Source: Bactericera cockerelli
Taxonomy: Eukaryota > Arthropoda > Insecta > Hemiptera > Triozidae
Length of the DNA stretch: 64,000 bases
Direction of reading: 5' to 3'
Assembly (NCBI GenBank): GCA_024516035.1
Contig: CM044955.1
Span: 41,700,556 to 41,764,555, forward strand
In this document: in pieces, positions 48,501-57,500 of the stretch
How the letters are laid out: every line of letters starts with the position of its first letter
Numbering within the stretch: the stretch's first letter is position 1
Translations under genes and position numbers: made by a program
The notes under the pieces: generated by a model
What the model was told of the DNA's origin: nothing
Seen by the model: the letters and a program-made list of their open reading frames with translations, nothing else
Database searches by the model: none

Positions 48501-51500
48501 GCAGGAGGAGGAATGATGGGCATCACACGTGGTTACAGACTCAGAAATCTGTTATACTTCACGAGAAGTGTCGCAAAGGTGTCTACACGAAGGAGTCAAA
48601 CATTGTAAAGGCCGAAAAAGAAGCAGGAAACGCAAGCCGTGTGACAAGAGGCCGTGAGGAAATACCAAAATTCAACTTTAAGGAGCTCTGCTTCTACTGT
48701 GGAAAAGATGCCTCTGAAAGCTTCAAGGTTAAACAGAAAAAGCTTCCTCTTCATAGACGTGAAATTCAGACAGAAGAAATAATGCAAAAAATTAAAGGTT
48801 CTGCAATTGCCAGAGGAGATGAAATGGGGGCAGTGGTATTGCGTAAGATGGCAACTGAATCAGACCTCGTAGCCGCTGAAGGCAAGTACGATTCTTGTCG
48901 TGGTATGTTCTTTAATTCACGCCCATCTATGGATCCTGATGCAGCTCAAGGTGTATCTGGACGAGGGGAGTGAATTAATGTAGTAACTGAGGCTTTTAAG
49001 CCGAAAGACCTAAGTTTCCCAGTTACTGGGGTTTAACGAAGAAAAGGCCGCTGGTTCAATAACGCTACTACGAAAGGTGTAGGTGTATTAAAGAGTATTA
49101 AATTTACACGGAAAGATAAAAGGAAGAAATAAACTACTACTATGAAATGAAATTGGATGATCTTACCTTGAGTACTTGTACCAAGTACTTACGCCTTTAG
49201 AAGGGGATCAAAGGTGGTAGATCGAGGAAGGAGAGAAGACGTACCCTGACCACTGGTTGTTACAATCTGAACGAGGCATCGTCGTTCCCAATCTATCGTA
49301 CCGAATCTCTGGCTTTCTTTGTAAGATCATATGATATGCCTATCATCTGATATCGAAGTATTATCTCTAACAGTTAGGGGCGTAGAGATCGAGTGATATG
49401 CGCGGGGTAAGTTTGGAGTCAATTCAAACTGGAGTCACATGGCGTGAACAGGGAGAGTTCGCTCAAACTGGTCACTAGTGGGATTGATTTCACCTTCAGT
49501 ATGGAGGTTCTAGGTACTAACGACTTCTTAGGAGTGAAGCACTGAATACCCCCCCATAGCATGGAACGTATCATGGCCTTATCATCACTAAAAATTCATT
49601 AACTCAATTCGTATATGACAACGCCGATATAAACATGGATACCATTGATGGCCATGAAAAGTAGTTCACTCCTAAGAAGTCGTTAGTACCCGGAACCTCC
49701 ATATCTTTTCCACAGTAGAAGCAGAGCTCCTTGAAGTTGAATTTTGGTATTTCCTCACGGCCTCTTGTCACACGGCTTCCGTTTCTTGCTTCTTTTTCGG
49801 CCTTTACATTGTTTGACTCCTTCGTGTAGACACCTTTGCGACACTTCTCGTGAAGTATAACAGATCTTTGAGTCTGTAACCACGTGTGATGCACATCATT
49901 TCTCCTCCTGCTGTCCTCAATGAACATTCGAAGTGACTTTTCCTTTAATATTCCTCTATCTTTGCCTTTAATATGTTGTAGTCACTGTAGCCGAGTGAGT
50001 TAGCGCGCTAGGCATTGCACGCATGGTGACCTGGTTTCAATTCCCAGCGGGATGGGATTTTTTCTGCTCTGTAGCTCTGTACTTGGATGTTCGGGGTCCA
50101 CTCATACTTCGTGAGTCGTGAGGAAAAAAGAGTAGCTGCTTTGATATGAAGCAGCGACCAGTGGCTGAATCATAGGCACACAAATAATACAAGATATTGT
50201 AAATTAAACTGGCAAAGTTCTATGATTCTGGGCTACCCACTAAAACTGTGACATAACAACACAAAGAAATGCATTTTTATTATTATATTATTATTAATAT
50301 TCCTTCTTGCACAATGTTCCCGCATATAAAACAAGTTACATCCTCCATAGTGTGCCAGCTGTCTTGAAATCACAACATGTTCAGTGAAGATCTTAGTAAA
50401 ATTCAGTGCAAGTTTCTCAAAATTTTAAATTACCTATTCGACTGAATTCAATAGATTACGTTCAGTTTTGCTTGAAAAGTTGTAAGAATATGAGAATTTT
50501 AGAGTTCAGATGAAGTTTCTTGCGTTGCACTGCCTTAGCGGAAATTTGGCGCTAGGGACGAAAAATCATATCTCAGCACTGGAGTGAGCAAATTTCAAAT
50601 TTCAAACAGTATTTTACTTAAAATTACATTTTCTACAAGTTCGATTCTATTAAATTTTTCAATTGGTGCAGTCCTTTTTGACTTACAGGCGTTAAAAGTT
50701 GAGAATTTTCAAAATTTGAGCTATGTTTGAAAAAACCACCCATCTTTGAGGAGCGATTGTGGCTGAACGGCTTAACCTTTTTTAATGATTCAAACGTCAT
50801 TAGACGCATAATTTTATGTTCCTTAGATAAGAACTGAGTAAAATTTTCTGTAGAATAAATACATTTTGAGTTATAAGCGCAATTTTAAAAAAAGTGCAAA
50901 AAATTTGCACTATTTAGGCCCTAAACTCGGAAGCACAACCTAAAATCCGTCGCAAACTCATATACCCATTATTTAGGACCCCTTTAAGGGTTTAAAACGA
51001 TTTCTAGCTATTGAGCAATTTTTTGACGCTAGACCCCATTTTAGCACTAATTTGCCTGGGCTAATATTGGAGATACGGAAAAATCCTGTAATTCTGCGCT
51101 ACCCCACTAACATTGTGCTAGAATAAGACAAAGAAATAACACATTGTCTTTTTTCTATATATCTTAACTATATATTTATGTATCTTAACTATATGTCTAT
51201 TTGTCTATGTATCTTAACTATACAATAATGTATTAATATCAAATAAACATGGGTTTACCCCGTCAATTTATTGGGTGGAAGAGATTGCCATAGGCAATAA
51301 CCCCGCCCTTTAGTTAAGACATATGTTTTAAAATATTTTCTATTCTTTTTCTTTTTTTATGTATATATTATTTTTTTCATTTTTTCACTGTTAAAATTAT
51401 TGTTTGTATGTACATAATGTCCTTTTGTATCTAATAAAAAATTGTATAGTAATAATAATAATAATTTATGAAAATTAAAAAAAATTAAACACATTTGTTT

Positions 51501-54500
51501 AGTATTTATTTACTAGTCTAAGAGGCGGAATTACCTATTCTCGGCAGTGTCGTGCACATGTCGGTTCTGTTTGGACTCGCAGTGGGCTCTCAGCAGCATC
51601 ATGAGCAGTTCGTTCTGCTCCTTCAGCTCAATGTCCCCCAGCGTCTCCGCCCCGCTCAGTTTCGTCTGCACCACCACCTGTTCCTCCTCAGGCAGCTGGG
51701 AGACGTGCTTCAGAATCACGGCCTGCACCTTCTTGTCGTTGGTCATTCCTGGGGAGCGGATGATTCTTGTTACGTAGCTGGTCATATTTTTATTTTACAC
51801 TTTATTAATAAGGACCTATGTACAACAACTACAACACATACAGGGTGGACCAAAAAAACGTTTACACCCGTTAATGGTAGATTACTGACGACATTTCCAG
51901 CCCGGATCTGCAATCCGTTTTTTCGGATTCGCCTTTGTAACCGCACAAAGTGATTTTTTGCAACTTTCTGAAAAAGTCCGACTTTGGCTTATTCTTCAAG
52001 TCAGTACTTTTTTCCTGTTTAAGATGAGTTGATTCTGAACAATTCTACAGAAAGCCAACAAAATTTCGATGTTTCTAGCTACACTACTTTGTTTTTTACG
52101 GTTTGGTTTGGCATCTTTTTTGACACCTGAATAGAAAAAAAATTCTCATGTAAGATTTTTACACTTTGAAACACTCAAGATTTGCCCGAACAAATTTCGG
52201 CACAGACACGGGCAAGTTTGATAAAAGTTGGCGGCCAACCCAAGGATGCTAAAAAATAATTTTACGATTTTTTATCACGTGATTTTCTGGGAAAACGAAC
52301 CAGGTAAGTCTCAAAAAATGATGTTCAAAATCTTAAAAGTGTTGACCGTGTAGGGTCGTCTTGTACTCAGAGAGTAATTAGCTATTTATGTCTGATAATT
52401 ATTTTCCTTGGAATTAATTAAAGGCCAGTCAAATGAATGATTGTTTGTTTCTCGATGATACTTTTCAAGCATATTTTTCTGCATTCTATGAAATATTATC
52501 TTTAAACTTCTTGAGTTTTTTTAGTACAAGTTACATAATTATTATTATTCGGATGCTAAAATGGCAGATATGCATTTAGCATATGAAGCTGCCATCAGGA
52601 ACATTTGGGATCACGTGAAAAACATAGTTTACGAAATGCCAGTGGAGACACAAGAGTAGCAGAATCTGGTAGCAAGAATCCTGTTGGCATTCCACGACCT
52701 GACAGAAAAACCTGGAATCTTCCGCAACATTCGACGGAACATGATGAAGAGGTTCAACCTTTGCATCCAGGAAGGTGGATGACACTTCCAACAGTTCCTC
52801 TAAGGGAATTGAGAAGGGAGAGAGAGAGAGGCAAGAAGGTAGAGGGTACTATGGCTAAATAAAAAATGGCAACAGTCTTTTTTATTTTGTAGTCATGATT
52901 TTTTTGCTGGCTCTGGCGTTCGGACCGGGGTGGGATCTTCCACACTGAGCTAATCGTGCGCTTCTAATCGTTTTTCATTGAACATACTAACACAAAATGT
53001 TTTTTTTTAAAATACCTTTTTGTTTATATCAAAATAGTATAAAACATAATAAAGACTGCAAAAGTTTATTAATTTTACAAAATATTATCATGTTTTTTTT
53101 TCAAGATTTCTATTAAGAGTTGGAAATCGGTAGGTATTTGTTATTTAATTAGGATTGTTTATGATAGAAGAACCTACCTACATATTTACCTGGCTTCATT
53201 TCATAAAGTCTATAATCGTTAGGAAAATTCGCTAGTTTTTTTTTTTTTTTTTTCTCGTAGGGAAGCATAAGAAGAACCATCCATACATTATCAAGGCAGT
53301 CTCTCAGGGTCTTACATGAAAAATAATTATGTGTATTGTGATACCAATAGTATCTGATATAACTCAATTTTCGGATGGTATTACCCCCAAAAAAACCATA
53401 AGTTGTTAGTAAAAAAACCATACAACAGGTCAGATACAGGTATGAATAAAATATTCCATCAGATTTTTTTGATAATTAAAAAATTATTGACCGCCGAGAA
53501 TTGAACCTCGGTTGTGCGACTAACACTCTTAGCTCTGACACATCTAGCTAACACCACTGACAAACAGAAAAGCACGAAAATTATCATTTGAATTTTTCTA
53601 AACAGGCTGATGAAGGTATGTGAGACGGCGGTATTCAAAAAAAGCAATGTAAACAATTATTGTAAACAATACAAGACGCCCTTACACAATCTACAACTAG
53701 AAAACTCTCAGGATTTTTGAAGAGTTTTTGGCAAACATCTAATAATTTTTCCCAGAAGATCACGTGATAAAAAATCGTAAAATTATTTTTTAGCATCCTC
53801 GGGGTGGCCGCCAACTTTTATCAAACTTGCCCGTGTCTGTGCCAAAATTTGTTCGGACAAATGTCGAGTGTTTTATTTAGTAAAAAAGTTTTTTCGAGTG
53901 TTTTTTTTCCGTTCAGGTGTAAAAAAATATGACAAACCAAACCGTAAAAAACAAAGTAGTGTGACTAGAAACATCGAAATTTTGTTAGCTTTCTGGAGAA
54001 TTGTTCAGAATCAACTCATCTTAAACAGGAAAAAAGTACTGACCTGAAGAATAAGCCAAAGTCGGACTTTTTTGGAAAGTTGCAAAAAATCACTTTGTGC
54101 AGTTACAAAGGCGAATCCGAAAAAAAGGATTGCAGATCCGGGCTGGAAATGTCGTCAGTAATCTACCATTAACGGGTGTAAACGTTTTTTTTGGTCCACC
54201 CTGTATATAAATTTATATACAATATAAGAAAGAAAAAAAAATGAAGATTTTTTTTTTATTATATATGTACATATGTTATATGTCCTAGCTACAAAGCGGG
54301 GTCATTCCTGGGGAGCAGATGTTTCTTGTTAGGTAGCTCTGGTCATATTTTTATGATTTTTATTTTAGACTTTATTAATAAGGACCTATGTACAACACAT
54401 ATAATAACAAATTTATATACAATATAAGAAGAAGAAGAAGAAGAAAAAAAAAAAAAAAATGAAGAAAATATAAATTTATATAGGTACATATATGTCCTAA

Positions 54501-57500
54501 CTACAGAGCGGGGTCATTCCTGGGGAGCGGATGTTTCTTGTTACGTAGCTGGTCTTGTTTTTATTTTACACTTTATCAATAAGGACATATATACAACAAA
54601 TATAATTATAAATTTATATACAATATAAGAAAAAAAAAGAAGATTTTTTTCTTTTTTACATAAATGTCCTAACTACAGAGCGGGGTCATTTCTGGGGAGC
54701 GGATGTTTCTTGTTAGGTAGCTGGTAATGTTTATTATTTTTATTTTACACTTTATTAATAAGGACATATATACAACACATACAATTACAACACATATAAT
54801 AACCTCAATAAAGAGTTAAATATTAATCAAATTTATATCCACTATAAGAAGAAGAAGAAGAAAAAAAAAATGAAGAAAAAATAAATTAGACACATATTTC
54901 TAACTACAGAGCGGGGTCATTCCTGGGGAGCGGATGTTTCTTGTTAGGTAGCTGGTCATGTTTTTATTATTTTTATTTTACACTTTATTAATAAGGACAT
55001 ATATACAACACATATAATTATAAAATTATATACAATACAGGGTGTCCCGTATACAGATGCAAATATTTTGAGGGTAGGTTCAGCCCACAGTGAACTATCA
55101 TATGAGCGAAACTTGCAGTGGGGCATTTTGCTTCGTTAAAGAGTTATGGCCAAATCCCTGTTTTTCCCACAGGTCTAGAGGTCACTTGGATCGATGCACG
55201 TTTTCAAAGAAATGATAGCCAGTAAGTAATTTTTTACTTCATGTATGGATAGTCATGCATATTTCCCTTTAAATGCAGTTGGTTGCATGAAAAAATATTG
55301 AAAGACCAGAGAGATATTTAATCATAAGTTCAACACTTTTCAAAAATTTGATTTTTCCCTTTTTTCCCTTTCGTGAATTTAAAGTACTTCTACAATTGCA
55401 ATTCTGCGTATCACTAGTTAAAAAAATACCCTATTATGTTTAGTTTTAGAAAAAAGAAAGCTCATTTATACCACTTTAAAGATCATGGAACGCAAGACAC
55501 ACAAAGCTCAAAAAACACTTCTGAATCATGATGGAAAATTCAAAGTTGGCTGAATTTTAACAGAATTGGCGCGTAATTTGAGGTATAAATACACTGCTCT
55601 GGGATGTTTCACAGAAGGGAATTGATCATTCACAGTGGTCGGTCGGTGTGAACTTTTATGTGAATGGGGTTTCGGGGTCAAAGGGTTATCGTGAGGAAAA
55701 ATGAGAGAGGCTGCAACGAAAGCAGCAACCAGAGGTGTAATTATGGACAAAGAATACACATGGATAAAGACTCTGTGCTAACAACAAAAATTGCGATTTT
55801 ATTTTTAGAATTAAAATTAAAAATATCATTTTTGTGTTTATCACAATCATGATATCAAAAACATAACAAAAAAGTGCCGAAAATTAACCTTGGGTAAAAC
55901 TCGAACATCCAACCTTCAGGTTACTATTATTATTATTAATACTTTATTGATAAACTACAAACATGATACATTCTGCAACACATGAAATGAAAAGAACCCA
56001 AAAGAATATGTAGCGAACCAAGGGCGAGGTTAAAGCTTGTGGCTTTCTCTTTCACCGGACAAATTGATCGTCTTGTTATTTTAATTATTAGATTTGATTG
56101 ATATATGTAGTCAGTATAATCAGTATAAACAGAAAGTAGTTGGTTAATAGAACTATTTGTCAGAAAATTTTCATTTATAACTTGCAGTTGGCACAAAAAT
56201 GGTCACACAGACCGCTTCAGGCATCGAGTGTTCTTCAAAATGCAATAGCGCCCAGATTCAAAATTTGAAAGATGTGTTTCTCTCCTTCTGGTACCGTTTA
56301 ATAGGTCGTATCTCATCCGTTCCTTCACGCGTCTGGAAGAACTTGGAATTTATTGAAACAAAATAGCAGAGGGTATTTTTTTAACTAGTAATACACAGAA
56401 TTGCAATTGGAGAAGTACTTTTAATTCACGAAAGGGAAAAAAGGGAAAAATTAAATTTTAGAAACATATTGAACTTATGATTAAATATCTCTCTGGTCTT
56501 TCATTATTTTTTGATGCAACCAACTGCATTTGAAGGGAAATATGCATGACTATCCATCCATGAAGTCAAAACTTAACTACTGGCTATCATTTCTTTAAAA
56601 ACGTGCGTCGATCCAAGTGACCTCTAGACCTGTGGGAAAAACAGGGATTTGGCCATAACTCTTTAACGAAGCAAAATGCCCCACTGCAAGTTTCGCTTAT
56701 ATGATAGTCCACGGTGGGCTGAACCTACCCTCAAAATATTTGCATCTGTATACGGGACACCCTGTATAAGAAGAAGAAAAAAAAAAAAAAAAAAAAAAAA
56801 AAATGAAGAAAAAATAAATTTATATACATATGTCCTAACTACAGAGCGGGGTCATTCCTGGGGAGCGGATGATTCTTGTTAGGTAGCTGGTCTTATTTTT
56901 ACTATTTTTATTTTACACTTTTTTAATAAGGACATATATGTATACAACACATATAATTATAAATTTATATACAATATAAGAAGAAGAAGAAGAAATGAAG
57001 AAAAAATAAATAAATATATACATAATAATATGTCCTATCTACAGAGCGGGGTCATTCCTGGGGAGCGGATGTTTCGTGTTAGGTAGCTGGTCATATTTTT
57101 ATTATTTTTATTTTAGACTTTATTAATAAGGACATATTGTTACAAATTAATATCTGAGTGCACGCCAGTGCGCCAGGCCAAGTTCCAGCAAGCACGGCAT
57201 ATAAAATAATACACAATATAAAAATAAATAAAAAGAAAAAAATATATACATATGTCCTAACTAAAGGGCGGGGTTATTGCCTTTGGCAATTTCTCCCACC
57301 CAACCCTTATTTTTAACTCGTTTTTTTTTTTTTTTTTCCTAAATATTTAGTTTATATGTTAATTCTTTTAATTTCACCCAGAATTTTGAAATATTGCAAA
57401 TCACTTTTTATTGGGTGGGTACTTCCATGTTTAGTTTCAATACATTTATCAAAACAATGTACCTTTTACAGTATTTATTTAAATTTATTAAAAAATCAAA

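Larger units (their letters stand above)
47712..51063. mobile_element. 3.35-kb foldback element with 1-kb inverted arms
   Basis: Ends TAGCCCAGGCAAATTAGTGC and its complement. Flanks ATATTGGGATA (47701-47711) and ATATTGGAGATA (51064-51075) look like an 11-12 bp target duplication with a small indel. The left arm runs to about 48712 and the right arm from about 49700, the latter enlarged by a SINE. Both arms carry the same zinc-finger-like coding segment. Very long arms with a duplication near 9-12 bp recall Mutator-like or other foldback elements; the superfamily is not certain. Confidence 0.85.
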
